From contig CAWHEL010000002.1 in NCBI GenBank assembly GCA_963828555.1, positions 1-64,000 on the forward strand: 64,000 bases of DNA, in the 5' to 3' direction. The notes under the pieces were generated by a model that worked only from the letters and a program-made list of their open reading frames with translations, ran no database searches and had not been told where the DNA came from. This stretch comes from JADJPO01 sp963828555. GTDB lineage: Bacteria; Actinomycetota; Actinomycetes; Actinomycetales; Kineosporiaceae. Positions within the stretch are counted from its first letter, which is position 1. Every line of letters begins with the position of its first letter. Both the position numbers and the translations under genes were made by a program. Shown here one piece after another: positions 8,505 through 17,915 of this stretch.

Positions 8505-8933
8505 CCACGCGGGAGAAGTCCCCGCAGAGTGGTGTACGTCCGGCCGGTGACGGGGGTCTGTGCGGTGTGGGTGGTCCGCACCCCAGGTGCGTTCGATCGG
8601 CACCTTGGCGTGGTTGCCGACGGGGTGACGACGTCCAGGCCGGAATCGATTGTCGCGAGCCGGACCAGTCCCGGAGCGGGCACCGACTGGCCGAGGGCCT
8701 TGTGGGCGATGCCGAGGTCGCCGGACGGCGGCCAGCAGTAGACGCCCCCACGTCGGGATCGGTCGTCCCCGCTGCGGCCCACTGGCAGACGTCGATCCTG
8801 ATCTCGGCGGGAGGGGGTTGATGCTCGCGCAGCGGCGGTAGTGACTGCGAGCAACGGGTCCATCCCCGGCCCGTCGCACGTGCCTCGGGACGGTTCGCGG
8901 CGAGGCCAGGCGCCGCACCGGTCACGTGGAGCG
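8505..8933. other. Gap between AbiE-like pair and ABC importer; no gene called
   Basis: Open frames run on both strands, as expected at this base composition. The minus frame 8477-8863 (GVYCWPPSGDLGIAHKALGQ) looks slightly protein-like but has no recognised family, start context or neighbour in phase. It may be a remnant. Confidence 0.35.
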
Positions 8934-8964
8934 CTGGCAACTCATGGCAAGTCCTTGTTGCCAG
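8934..8964 (+). promoter_or_regulatory. GGCAA-type operator upstream of the ABC importer
   Basis: CTGGCAACTCATGGCAA (8934-8950) contains GGCAA twice with a 5-base gap. It is followed by TTGCCAG (8958-8964), which makes a perfect 7-bp inverted repeat with CTGGCAA. The same GGCAA-N5-GGCAA arrangement occurs at 19361-19379 and 21730-21748, so one regulator, probably the LacI protein at 20621-21701, may control all three promoters. Confidence 0.6.
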
Positions 8965-9033
8965 CCCTGTGCCGCTGAGGTACTTGCGGTGTCCACCACC
9001 ACCCCCGTTCCGCCCGACGACCGAAGGATGACG

Positions 9034-10572
9034 ATGAAGCGCATACAGCTTGCTGCGGCTGCGGTGACAGCCGTCGCCGCCCTGACCCTGGCCGGGTGCG
9101 GCGGGGGTGACTCGAGCGCCGGGTCGAGCGGAGGTGCCGCCAAGGCAGCCGCTCTGACTCTGGGTATCGTGCAGGAGCCCTCGTCCTGGGATCCCGCTCA
9201 GGCCCACGTGGGCCACCAGTTGCAGCCGTTCCAGACGGTCTATGACACCCTCATCCTGCGCAAGAGCGACGGCACCTACGCGCCGATGCTGGCCACGGAG
9301 TGGGCCTACACCGATGCCACCAACCTGGTGTTCCGGCTGAAGCTGCGCACGGGGGTCACCTTCTCCGACGGGGCGGTCTTCGACGCCTCGGCGGTCAAGG
9401 CCAACCTGGAGCATTTCGCCAAGGACAACGGCAAGCAGGCCGCTCAGGTCAAAGCCGTGGAGTCAGTCACTGCGGTCGATGCATCCACCGTCGAGATCAA
9501 GCTCAAGACGCCGGATCCGGCGCTGGAGTACTACCTCAGCCAGGCCGCGGGCCTGATGGGATCCCCGAAGGCTCTCGGAACCGACGGGATGGATCGCCTG
9601 CCCGTGGGTACCGGCCCCTACGTGATGTCGGCGGCGGACGCGGTGGTCGGGTCCCAGTACGTGTTCACCGCGCGTGAGGGTTACTGGAACCCGGAGCTGC
9701 AGAAGTTCAGCCGCGTCACCCTCAAACTGTTGGCGGACGCCACCTCTCGGGTGAACGCGATCGCCTCCGGTGAGGTCGACGCCACTCTGCTCGACGCCCA
9801 GACCTTCCAGCAGGCCGAGGCCAAGGGCCTGAAGAAGTTGCAGTATCCGACCGACTGGACGGGGCTGCTGCTCTTCGACCGTGAGGGCAAGACGGTCCCG
9901 GCCCTGGCGAACGTCAAGGTCCGTCAGGCGATCAACTACGCCTTCGACCGCGAGGCCCTGTTGAAGAACCTGGCCGGCGGCCAGGGCAAGGTCACCAGCC
10001 AGGTGTTCGGCCCGGAGAGCGGCGCCTACCTGCCCGAGCTCGACACCTACTACTCCTACGACCCGGCGAAGGCCAAGACCCTTCTCGCAGAAGCGGGTTT
10101 CGCCCAGGGCGTGACCATCGAGATGCCGGTCGTGGGAGGCATCTCCGACACGATCATGACCTTCGTGACCCAGCAGCTCGCCGACGTCGGCATCACCGTG
10201 AAGCAGACCAGCGTCCCGATCGCCGACTACCAGGCCCAGCTCGGCCAGGGGAAGTTCCCCGCCGCATGGTTCTCCCTGTTCCAGGGTGTGCCCTGGGTCG
10301 CCACCAACCAGATGATCGCTCCCACGGCCCTGTACAACCCGTTCAAGACCACCAACCCTGAGGTCGAGAAGATGATCATCGCGGTCCGGGACGGTGGCAA
10401 GGACTCGGCGGAGAAGGCCAAGGCCTTGAACACCTACGTCACCGAGAACGCCTGGTTCGCTCCCTGGTACCGGCCCGACCAGCTGTACTACGTCGACGGA
10501 TCCAAGATCACCGTCGAGGCGCAGGTGCAGCAGGCGGTCCCGTCCATCTACAACTACTCGCCGGCATCCTGA
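9034..10572 (+). CDS. ABC importer solute-binding lipoprotein (SBP_bac_5 family)
   Basis: 512 residues. I start at the ATG at 9034 because GAAGG sits 6 bases before it; the ATG at 9028 is too close to that site. A lipoprotein signal is present (KRIQLAAAAVTAVAALTLAG followed by Cys). The mature part is a family 5 solute-binding protein (DppA/OppA/NikA type): VYDTLILRKSDGTYAPMLAT, FRLKLRTGVTFSDGAVFDAS, QAINYAFDREALL and DTYYSYDPAKAKTLLAEAGF. The family takes up peptides, nickel chelates or oligosaccharides. The shared operator with the glucuronide genes favours a glucuronide ligand; nickel is the alternative. Confidence 0.88.
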   Translation: MKRIQLAAAAVTAVAALTLAGCGGGDSSAGSSGGAAKAAALTLGIVQEPSSWDPAQAHVGHQLQPFQTVYDTLILRKSDGTYAPMLATEWAYTDATNLVFRLKLRTGVTFSDGAVFDASAVKANLEHFAKDNGKQAAQVKAVESVTAVDASTVEIKLKTPDPALEYYLSQAAGLMGSPKALGTDGMDRLPVGTGPYVMSAADAVVGSQYVFTAREGYWNPELQKFSRVTLKLLADATSRVNAIASGEVDATLLDAQTFQQAEAKGLKKLQYPTDWTGLLLFDREGKTVPALANVKVRQAINYAFDREALLKNLAGGQGKVTSQVFGPESGAYLPELDTYYSYDPAKAKTLLAEAGFAQGVTIEMPVVGGISDTIMTFVTQQLADVGITVKQTSVPIADYQAQLGQGKFPAAWFSLFQGVPWVATNQMIAPTALYNPFKTTNPEVEKMIIAVRDGGKDSAEKAKALNTYVTENAWFAPWYRPDQLYYVDGSKITVEAQVQQAVPSIYNYSPAS

Positions 10573-10580
10573 CCCGGACT

Positions 10581-10612
10581 CTGCTGGGGAGCGCTTCAAC
10601 GCTCCCCAGCAG
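10581..10612 (+). terminator. Intercistronic hairpin between binding protein and permease
   Basis: CTGCTGGGGAGCG and CGCTCCCCAGCAG form a perfect 13-bp stem with loop CTTCAA, 8 bases after the binding-protein stop. Such hairpins typically cut transcription partially or protect the 3' end, so that the binding protein is made in excess over the membrane parts. Confidence 0.75.
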
Positions 10613-10636
10613 GCTCCCCCAGCAACGGAGCTGAAG

Positions 10637-11578
10637 ATGCTGTTCTTCGTTCTCAAACGCCTGATCTCAGGAATCGTCGTCCTCGTCGCGGTCGCCTGCC
10701 TGACCTTCGTACTGCTCTACTTCTCCAGCGGGAACATCGCTCGGAACCTGCTCGGCGACCAGGCCACCGAAGAGGCGGTCGCGGCCAAGGCCGAGCAGCT
10801 GGGCCTGAACGACCCGCTCCTGTCTCGGCTGGGCGCCTGGCTCACCGATGCCCTGCAGGGAGAGTTCGGCAAGTCCTGGTTCACCAATGAGCCGGTGCTG
10901 TCGGCCCTCGGCAGTCGGCTCCCGGTCACCCTGGTGATGGTCTTCGCAGCCATGGCCCTGATTGCGGCACTGGCTACCGCCCTGGGTGTTGCCGCCGCGG
11001 TGCAGCGAGGGTGGATCGACAAGACCGTCCAGTTCCTCGCCGTGTTCGGCAACGCCGTCCCCGGGTTCATCATCGGGGTGTTCCTGGTCTGGTTCCTCGC
11101 ACTCCGCCTGGGGTGGTTCGACGCGGTGTCGAAGATCGCGCCCGGGTCCGGGGTCACGACGTGGCTCACCTCGCTGACGCTTCCGGTGATCGCTCTGGTG
11201 ATCAACGGCGTGGCCAGCGCGGCCCAGCAGATCCGCAGCGCATTCATCAAGCAGCTCGAGCTCGACTACGTGCGGACCCTGCGCAGCCGCGGCATTCCCG
11301 AGCGCGAGATCCTGTTCAAGCACGTGCTCCGGGCGGCCGCCCCCGCGGGCCTGACCGTGTTGAGCCTGCAGTTCATCGCACTGCTCGGTGGAGTGGTCAT
11401 CATCGAGTCCATCTTCGCCATCCCCGGCATGGGCCGCCTCGCGGTCACTGCGACCACCCAGAGCGATCTTCCCCTGGTGATGGGGGTCGTCGTCTACACC
11501 GTGGTCATCGTGATCGCGGTCAACCTCCTGGTCGACATCGCCAACGGCTGGCTCAACCCCAAGGTGCGTGTGTCATGA
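10637..11578 (+). CDS. ABC importer permease (DppB/OppB type)
   Basis: 313 residues with about six membrane helices. It has the N-terminal helix KRLISGIVVLVAVACLTFVL, a periplasmic loop, the TM_PePT1-type core, and the coupling motif EREILFKHVLRAAAPAG (EAA loop) near residues 220-235. The stop overlaps the start of the next gene (ATGA). It forms the channel with the N-terminal half of the next protein. Confidence 0.88.
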   Translation: MLFFVLKRLISGIVVLVAVACLTFVLLYFSSGNIARNLLGDQATEEAVAAKAEQLGLNDPLLSRLGAWLTDALQGEFGKSWFTNEPVLSALGSRLPVTLVMVFAAMALIAALATALGVAAAVQRGWIDKTVQFLAVFGNAVPGFIIGVFLVWFLALRLGWFDAVSKIAPGSGVTTWLTSLTLPVIALVINGVASAAQQIRSAFIKQLELDYVRTLRSRGIPEREILFKHVLRAAAPAGLTVLSLQFIALLGGVVIIESIFAIPGMGRLAVTATTQSDLPLVMGVVVYTVVIVIAVNLLVDIANGWLNPKVRVS

Positions 11579-13431
11579 GCGATCCCAGCGCGGTCATCGA
11601 GGGCTCCGTGCCCGTGCCGGCCGGCCAGTCCGGCAGCGTGTTGCGCTCCTCTGTCGTGCGCCGGCTGACGCGTAGCCCGGTCGCCGTGGCGGCAGTGCTC
11701 GTGCTCGGCGTGGTTGCCGTGGTCGCCGTTCTGGCAGGGGTTCTCGCCCCCTTCGACCCCAACTTCGCGAACCTGACCAGCGTGCTCAGCCCTCCTGGTG
11801 GGGAGCATCCGCTCGGCACCGACAGCGCCGGGCGTGACGTTCTGAGCCGGCTGTTCTTCGGTGCCCGGATCACCCTGTTGTCGGCAGCCCTGGCCGCGGG
11901 CGTGGCGATCGTGATCGGCCTTCCGTCCGGGCTGGTGGCCGGCTACTACGGCGGACGGTTCGACGGCGTGGCCAGTTGGTCCACCAACATCCTGCTGGCG
12001 CTGCCGTCGATGATCGTCCTGCTCGCGGTGCGGGCGGCCCTCGGCCCGTCGGTGTGGATCGCCATGATCGTCTTTGGTGTCCTGCTCAGCCCGGGGTACT
12101 TCCGGCTCACCCGTACCGCCGTGCAGTCGGTCCGCAACGAGCTGTACGTGGACGCCGCCCGCGTCGCCGGCCTGTCCGACGCCCGGATCATCTCCCGGCA
12201 CATCCTGTCCGTGGTCCGCGCGCCGATCATCATCCAGACCGCCATGGTGTGCGGGATCGCGATCAGCATCCAGTCCGCGCTGGAGTTCCTCGGCCTCGGA
12301 GACCCGACCGTGCCCACCTGGGGTGTCATGGTCAACGACGGATTCCGCAACATCTACCGCGCGCCGATGACGCTGATCTGGCCCACGATCACCATCGCCG
12401 CCGTGATCGCCGCGTTCGTGCTGTTCGGCAACTCGCTGCGCGACGCTCTCGAGGACCAGGTGAAGGTCAAGGAGAAGCGACAGGCACGCGCCGCCCGGGT
12501 GGCCGAGCAGGCCACGCGACGTCGCGCGGCGGTCCAGGCAGACGCCGCGTCGTCGGCGCTGCAGGAGAACGCCTCGACGACCCATCTGCTGGAGGTTCGC
12601 GGGCTCAGCATCGCCTACCCGCAGCCGGACGGCTCGCGCAAGCACGTGGTGGACGGCATGAGCTATCACCTCGATCGGGGCGAGGTGCTCGGCATCGTCG
12701 GCGAATCCGGATCGGGCAAGTCGCAGAGCGCCTTCGCCGTCCTGGGCCTGCTGCCGGACAACGCGATCATCACCAACGGCTCGATCCGCTTCGACGGTCA
12801 GTACACCGTGGCCGACGGCGACGACCGGGTGGATCAATCGCGGCTGTCGCCCTTGCGGGGCAAGCGGATCGCCTACATCCCGCAGGAGCCGATGAGCAAC
12901 CTGGATCCCTCGTTCACGGTCGGCGCGCAACTCGTCCGGCCGATGGTCAAGGTGCTCGGCATCTCGGTCGCCGAGGCCCGCAAGCGCGCCGCCGAGCTGC
13001 TGGACAGCGTCGGGATTCCCGATCCCCGGCGGACCATGGCGGCCTACCCGCACGAGATCTCTGGCGGGATGGCCCAGCGGGTCCTGATCGCGGGAGCGAT
13101 CAGCTGCGAACCCGACCTGATCATCGCCGACGAGCCGACCACCGCCCTCGACGTCACGGTTCAGGCCGAGGTGCTCGACGTCCTGCGGGCCCTGCAACAG
13201 CGGCTGCAGCAGGGCATCGTGTTGGTCACGCACAACTTCGGTGTCGTGGCAGACATCTGCGACCGGGTGGCCGTGATGCAGAACGGCCGGCTGGTGGAGC
13301 AGGGCGCGGTGCGCGACATCCTGCGCTCCCCGGAACATCCTTACACCCGGATGCTGCTCGACTCGATGCTCGAGGGGAAGGAACCGATGACTCGGCTCCT
13401 CACCGGATCGACCCAAGGAGGTTTGTCATGA
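11575..13431 (+). CDS. Fused ABC permease (DppC type) and ATPase (DppD type)
   Basis: 618 residues. Residues 1-300 are a DppC-type permease: a helix near 30-55, HPLGTDSAGRDVLSRLFFGA, the EAA-like YVDAARVAGLSDARIISRHI, and SALEFLGLGDPTVPTWGVM. A charged linker (about 300-340) joins it to a full ATPase with Walker A GESGSGKS, Q-loop YIPQEPMSNLDP, signature SGGMAQR, Walker B LIIADEPTTAL and the H-loop His in VLVTHNFG. Permease-ATPase fusions of this type are known in actinobacteria. The start was set by the ATGA overlap at 11575. Confidence 0.88.
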   Translation: MSDPSAVIEGSVPVPAGQSGSVLRSSVVRRLTRSPVAVAAVLVLGVVAVVAVLAGVLAPFDPNFANLTSVLSPPGGEHPLGTDSAGRDVLSRLFFGARITLLSAALAAGVAIVIGLPSGLVAGYYGGRFDGVASWSTNILLALPSMIVLLAVRAALGPSVWIAMIVFGVLLSPGYFRLTRTAVQSVRNELYVDAARVAGLSDARIISRHILSVVRAPIIIQTAMVCGIAISIQSALEFLGLGDPTVPTWGVMVNDGFRNIYRAPMTLIWPTITIAAVIAAFVLFGNSLRDALEDQVKVKEKRQARAARVAEQATRRRAAVQADAASSALQENASTTHLLEVRGLSIAYPQPDGSRKHVVDGMSYHLDRGEVLGIVGESGSGKSQSAFAVLGLLPDNAIITNGSIRFDGQYTVADGDDRVDQSRLSPLRGKRIAYIPQEPMSNLDPSFTVGAQLVRPMVKVLGISVAEARKRAAELLDSVGIPDPRRTMAAYPHEISGGMAQRVLIAGAISCEPDLIIADEPTTALDVTVQAEVLDVLRALQQRLQQGIVLVTHNFGVVADICDRVAVMQNGRLVEQGAVRDILRSPEHPYTRMLLDSMLEGKEPMTRLLTGSTQGGLS

Positions 13432-14279
13432 ACGCCCTGCCGAATGAGGACCTGCTACGGGTCGACGACCTGGTCGTCGAGTACCCGGGGAAGGGCATGT
13501 TCGCCAAGCCGTTCCGGGTGCTGCACGGGGTGTCGGTACACATCGCCCCCGGGGAGACCCTTGGCCTGGTCGGTGAATCCGGCTGCGGCAAGACCACTCT
13601 GGGCCGGGCGATCCTCGGCCTGGCCCCGGTCACCTCGGGCCGGATCACCTTCGACGGCCGCGACATCAGCCACGCCGGGCGGGCCGAACGCCGCGCCCTG
13701 AGCAAGGACATCCAGGTGGTGTTCCAGGACCCGTACACCTCGCTCAACCCGTCGATGACGATCGGGGACATCCTGTCCGAACCGTTGGGGATCCAGGGGA
13801 TCCGCGGCTCGGATGCCCGGGCGACGGTCAAGGAACTGCTCGACCGGGTTCACCTGCCCCTGGACGCCATGGATCGACTGCCCCGCGAGTTCTCCGGTGG
13901 TCAGCGGCAACGCGTCGCCATCGCCCGGGCACTGGCCCTGCAGCCGCGTCTGATCGTCTGCGACGAACCGGTGAGCGCCCTGGACCTGTCCACCCAGGCA
14001 CGCGTGCTCGACCTCCTGCTGGAGATCCAGCAGAACACCGGGGTCTCCTACCTGTTCGTCTCTCACGACCTGGACGTGGTCCGGCATGTCAGCCACCGGG
14101 TCGCCGTGATGTACAAGGGAGAGATCGTCGAACAGGGCGACGCCGCACAGGTCACCGGCTCCCCCACCCACCCGTACACGCAGCGGCTGCTGCTCGCCTC
14201 CCCCGTGCCCGACCCCGACCGCCAGGCACAGCGGCGGGAGGCCCGGCGGCTTCACGTGGCCGGCGAGGCCGCAGCCTGA
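13428..14279 (+). CDS. ABC importer ATPase (DppF type)
   Basis: 283 residues, ATG at 13428 overlapping the previous stop (ATGA), with AAGGAGG upstream. It has Walker A GESGCGKTT, Q-loop VVFQDPYTSLNP, signature SGGQRQRVAIARAL, Walker B LIVCDEPVSALD, and the C-terminal oligopeptide-ABC extension with THPYTQRLLLASPVPDPD. It completes the importer as the second ATPase. A small perfect hairpin overlaps its stop. Confidence 0.9.
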   Translation: MNALPNEDLLRVDDLVVEYPGKGMFAKPFRVLHGVSVHIAPGETLGLVGESGCGKTTLGRAILGLAPVTSGRITFDGRDISHAGRAERRALSKDIQVVFQDPYTSLNPSMTIGDILSEPLGIQGIRGSDARATVKELLDRVHLPLDAMDRLPREFSGGQRQRVAIARALALQPRLIVCDEPVSALDLSTQARVLDLLLEIQQNTGVSYLFVSHDLDVVRHVSHRVAVMYKGEIVEQGDAAQVTGSPTHPYTQRLLLASPVPDPDRQAQRREARRLHVAGEAAA

Positions 14280-14292
14280 CCCCGAGGGTCAG
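14276..14292. terminator. Short bidirectional terminator hairpin
   Basis: CTGACCC-CGA-GGGTCAG is a perfect 7-bp stem that contains the stop codons of both convergent genes (TGA at 14277 on plus, TGA at 14291 on minus). Confidence 0.5.
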
Positions 14293-14957
14293 GGCGCCGT
14301 CGGCGGTCCCTGCGCGCGCGACCTGAACGCGCGCGCAGGCCGGGTGCGCAGGCCGAGTCGTTGGGTGGTGTATTGCGCCATGACCAGTGCAGCCATGGCG
14401 ACGCTCGAGGCGATCGCCGGATTCCACGGTTCGATGCCCGTGTAGAGCAGGCAGGTGAGCACCGCCAGCAGGGTGTTCGGAGCGCTCGCGACCAGGAGTG
14501 CCGGAACCTCGTCGCGCACGATGGAGACCAGCATCCCACCACCCACGGCAGAGGCCGTTCCGACCAGGACGGCGGAGGTGACCGGGAGCCCGTGGGCCAG
14601 CGCATGCGCCGCGCCAGTGATCGCGAACAGGCCGACCGCCACCGCGTCCAGCAGGGTCATCAGCGTGCGCAGGCGGGTGAGTCGGTCACCGACCATCAGC
14701 GCCAGTACCACGGCGGCCAGCACCGTGATCAGGTACCACGGGCTGCGCAGGCTCTCTGCCGGGAGATTGCCGATCAGCAGGTCGCGGATGAACCCGCCCC
14801 CCAGACCCATCAGCAGGGCGAACACGCTGACCCCCACCAGGTCCCAGTGCTGGGCGTCGTCCATGCCGTGAAGCGCACCCACGAGCGCGTTGACGGCGAC
14901 CGTGGCCAGGGCGAGCCACAGCGGCGAATCGGTGGCCAGGTTCGGCAGATCACCCAC
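14289..14957 (-). CDS. TRIC/YadS-family membrane protein (UPF0126)
   Basis: 222 residues. The start is the GTG at 14957, overlapping the gluconokinase stop by 8 bases. The protein has the two-fold repeat of the UPF0126 family, with six or seven hydrophobic helices and glycine motifs ALLMGLGGGFIRDLLIG and GTASAVGGGMLVSIVRDEVP at equivalent places. Relatives were called glycine transporters or prokaryotic TRIC cation channels; substrate is not deducible. As last gene of the uxaC-uxuB-gntK operon it may move a substrate or ion for that pathway. Confidence 0.8.
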   Translation of the reverse strand: MGDLPNLATDSPLWLALATVAVNALVGALHGMDDAQHWDLVGVSVFALLMGLGGGFIRDLLIGNLPAESLRSPWYLITVLAAVVLALMVGDRLTRLRTLMTLLDAVAVGLFAITGAAHALAHGLPVTSAVLVGTASAVGGGMLVSIVRDEVPALLVASAPNTLLAVLTCLLYTGIEPWNPAIASSVAMAALVMAQYTTQRLGLRTRPARAFRSRAQGPPTAP

Positions 14958-16485
14958 CGGGGGACGCCGTGGGCGCCGGTGCGCCGAAGAGGTCGGCGGT
15001 GGCGGCGTACTCGCCGAGCAGTGCCGGAATGCGTGCCCGCATGAGCCGATACACCTCCATCGCCTCCGGGTCGGGCACCGTCGGCAGCTCGTCCTCAGGG
15101 GTGCGCAGCATATCCAGCGCAGCATGCAGGCTCGGTGCGCGGTCGAGCGCGTGCAGGCCCAGGGCTGCGGCGCCGAGCGCGGTGCCGTCGGCGCCGTCGG
15201 TGCAGGTGATCGGCCGCTCGAGCACGTCGGTGAGCACCCTGCGCCACAGCGCCGACCGGAACACTCCGCCGGTGGCCCGGATCGAGGTGACGGGAAGCAC
15301 GGCGTCGAGTGGGGTGAGGATCGTCCACAGCTGTTGGGCGACGCCCTCGAGACAGGCCCGCAGGAAATGCTGGCGGGTATGGGCGGTGCGCACCCCGATG
15401 AAGGCAGCGCTCAACGTCGGATCCCACAGCGGGGCCCGTTCAGCCATCAGGAACGGCAGAGCGATGAGCCCGTCACTGCCCGCAGGTGCCGTCGCGGCGA
15501 GGGCGAGCACCGATGCGTCGTCGGTCAGGGGCGGGCCGAACGTCTCTGCGGCCCAACGCATCACCGACCCGCCGTTGCTGATCGCCCCGCCGATCACCCA
15601 CGCGTCATCAGTGAGGGCGTAGCAGAACAGGGTGCCCCTCTGGTCGACCATGGGGCGTGGGACTACGGTCCTCAGGGCCCCGCTGGTGCCCACACTGAGG
15701 CCGGCCACACCCGGATCCAGGGCCCCGGTGCCCAGGTTGCCCAACGGCCCGTCGCCGGCGCCCAGCACCACCGGTGTCCCGGCGGGCAGCCCGACCCGGA
15801 CGGCGACGGTCGCGGCCAGACCCAGCGCCGCTGTGGTGGCCATCACCGGCGGCAGCTGCGCGGACGAGATCCCGGCCAACTCCAGTGCGGCCGGGCTCCA
15901 GGAGCGGGTGGCCAGGTCGAGCAGGCCGGTCGCGGAGGCGGAGGACAGCTCGGTGGCCAGGGTGCCGGTCAGGGCAAGGATGAGCCAGTCCTTGAGGCCG
16001 ATCCACTGCTTGACCTGGGCGAACAGGGCCGGGTCATGACGGCGGAGCCAGATCAGCTTGGTCAGCGGGGACATCGAGTGAACCGGGGTTCCGGACACCC
16101 GATGCAGCTCGGCGGCCAGACCTGCCTGGCGCAGTTCGCGGGCGACGCCACCGGCCCGGGCATCGGCCCAGGTCAGCAGCGGGGTGAGGGGCCGGCCGGC
16201 TCGGTCGAGGCCGATCAGGCCATGCATCGCTGAACTCAGGGCCAGGCCGACCACCCGGGCCCCGGCGCAGGCGGAGACCACCTCGGCCAGGCTCTGCAGG
16301 GTGGCGGCGATCAGGACGTCGGGTTCCTGGGTCGCCCAGCCGGGCTGAGGTCTGAGCAGCGGGTACTCCACCATGGCGCTGTGCCGCCAGGGGCGGTCCA
16401 GCCCGAACGCCGACACCTTGGCGGCCGTCGTCCCCACGTCGATCCCGATGATCACCTCGGCCGGCGGTTGCATGTCACGGCCCAT
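14950..16485 (-). CDS. gntK: Gluconokinase, FGGY family
   Basis: 511 residues from the ATG at 16485, which has AGGAGG 5 bases upstream. It phosphorylates D-gluconate to 6-phosphogluconate. The assignment rests on stretches I recall from Bacillus GntK rather than xylulokinase: GIDVGTTAAKV (phosphate loop), LSSAMHGLIGLD, LLTWADAR, SGTPVHSMSPLTKL, KQWIGLKDWL, SASATGLLDL, SVGTSGALRT and FCYALTDDAWVIGGAISNGG. It lies downstream of uxuB (about 28 bases) in the same leftward operon. In this setting gluconate would come from mannonate through the LarA-like enzyme. Confidence 0.87.
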   Translation of the reverse strand: MGRDMQPPAEVIIGIDVGTTAAKVSAFGLDRPWRHSAMVEYPLLRPQPGWATQEPDVLIAATLQSLAEVVSACAGARVVGLALSSAMHGLIGLDRAGRPLTPLLTWADARAGGVARELRQAGLAAELHRVSGTPVHSMSPLTKLIWLRRHDPALFAQVKQWIGLKDWLILALTGTLATELSSASATGLLDLATRSWSPAALELAGISSAQLPPVMATTAALGLAATVAVRVGLPAGTPVVLGAGDGPLGNLGTGALDPGVAGLSVGTSGALRTVVPRPMVDQRGTLFCYALTDDAWVIGGAISNGGSVMRWAAETFGPPLTDDASVLALAATAPAGSDGLIALPFLMAERAPLWDPTLSAAFIGVRTAHTRQHFLRACLEGVAQQLWTILTPLDAVLPVTSIRATGGVFRSALWRRVLTDVLERPITCTDGADGTALGAAALGLHALDRAPSLHAALDMLRTPEDELPTVPDPEAMEVYRLMRARIPALLGEYAATADLFGAPAPTASPGG

Positions 16486-16513
16486 GGGCACCTCCTGGTC
16501 GCACGCCACCCTG

Positions 16514-17915
16514 TCAGGTGCCGGCGAGCAGTTCGCCGGCCTGGGCGACCACGCAGTCGTGCACCTGGGTGCTGCGCACGTCGAGGGCGGCCAGCACCGT
16601 GCCGACCGCCTGCTCGAGCGGCTGGTCGGCCACGGAGATGCGCAGCGGGGTTGCGGCCTCGTCGGTCACCGGTGCACCGACGCCGCGCAGGTGCAGGACC
16701 CAGGCGGCGATCGTGCGGCAGGCGGCGGGGGCGACGCGTCCCTGCGCGAGCTCGGCCCGCAGCGTGGGCAGGATCCTGATCGGGATCTTCTGTGCTCCGT
16801 CGGCGGCGATCTGTGCCAGCAGGTGCCGGATCCGCGGGTTGCGATAGCGGTCGAGCAGGGCCTGCCGGTACGCGGCGATCTCGTGTGTGGGCAGCGGCAG
16901 GTGACGCGCGGCCTCGTCCCACCACTGCTCCACCCAGCCCCTCACGACCGGGTCGTCGATCGCCTCAGCCACGGTCTGCGCGCCCCGGATGGAGGCCGCG
17001 TAGGCCATCAGCGTGTGCGAGCCGTTGAGCAGCCAGAGTTTGCGGTGCTCCCAGGGTTCGAGGTCGTCCACGAACCGGGCTCCGGCGGCCTCCCAGTCCG
17101 GTCGCCCGGCCAGGAAACTGCCGCTGAGGACCCACTCGGTGTAGGGCTCGGTGACCACGCAGACCGGGTCGTCGATCCCTCCGGCGGCGAGCAGTTCCGC
17201 ACGGTCGGCGTCCACGGTTCGGGGGGTGATCCGGTCGACCATGGTGGTGACGTAGCCGACGGACTCCTCGATCCACGCGGCGAGCGCGGGGTCCACCTGC
17301 CCGGCGAGGTCGCCGACCACGCGGGCCGCCATGGCCCCGTTGGCCGGGACGTTGTCGCACGGGACCACGGTCAGTGGGCCAAGGGCGGCGTCGCGGCGCA
17401 CCATCAGGCCGAGTACGAGCTTGCCCGGTGCTGTCGTTACGTGGGCGTGCGAGCGGTCGGCCCGCAGCGCGGCCAGGTCGGCCGCCACCTCGGGGTCGGC
17501 GAGGTCGAGACCGCCGTCGGCGGCGCGACGGTAGCCGGCCTCGGTGACCGTCAGGGTGACCACTGCCAGGCCGGGCCGGGTGAAGACCTCCCGCCAGGTG
17601 TCGAGCACCGCCGAGTTGCTGACCAGCGACAACGAGCTGATCACCTGCGGGTGGTCGCCGTCCGCCGCTCGGACCAGCACCGTGTACAGACCGTCGGCGG
17701 CCGTCAGCGCCGGCACCGGGCCGGCGCTGCGGCCGGTGAACGCGGCGATGCCCCAGTCGCCGGCGTCGGGCGCGGCGTCGGTGTAGACCGGCCTGATGGG
17801 CGCGGAAGAAGTTGCCCAGGCCCAGGTGAGCGATCCGCACCGGGGCGGCGGGCCGGCCGTCGCGGGCGCGCTCGAGGGTGCGCCCGGCGGTGCTCGCGGG
17901 CTGGGTGAGGCTCAC
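16514..17915 (-). pseudogene. uxuB: Fructuronate reductase / mannitol dehydrogenase family, one frameshift
   Basis: NAD-dependent long-chain polyol dehydrogenase that would reduce D-fructuronate to D-mannonate. The N-terminus (GTG at 17915; RIAHLGLGNFFRAHQA, the dinucleotide fold) and the rest (ALTAADGLYTVLVRAADGDH, LTVTEAGY, VVPCDNVPANG, FVDDLEPWEHRKLWLLNGSH) are in different frames. One extra base near 17793, in a GCCGGTC context, restores a single reading frame of about 466 residues. All family motifs survive, so the indel may be a sequence error or a recent lesion. The GTGA overlap with uxaC shows coupling. The family also includes mannitol and tagaturonate reductases; the neighbours favour fructuronate. 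Confidence 0.8.

Noticed and set aside
8477..8863. Minus-strand gene before the ABC importer
   Set aside because: Some stretches look protein-like, but there is no family, no start context, and it overlaps the 3' end of the AbiEii-like gene.
8926..9033. N-terminal extension of the solute-binding protein from 8926
   Set aside because: It would bury the lipoprotein signal and span the operator; the ATG at 9034 has the better ribosome site and starts the signal peptide.
11494..13416. Large minus-strand open frame of 640 codons
   Set aside because: Antisense to the intact permease-ATPase fusion; composition is Arg/His/Asp/Gly-rich with no motif, typical of a shadow frame in GC-rich DNA.
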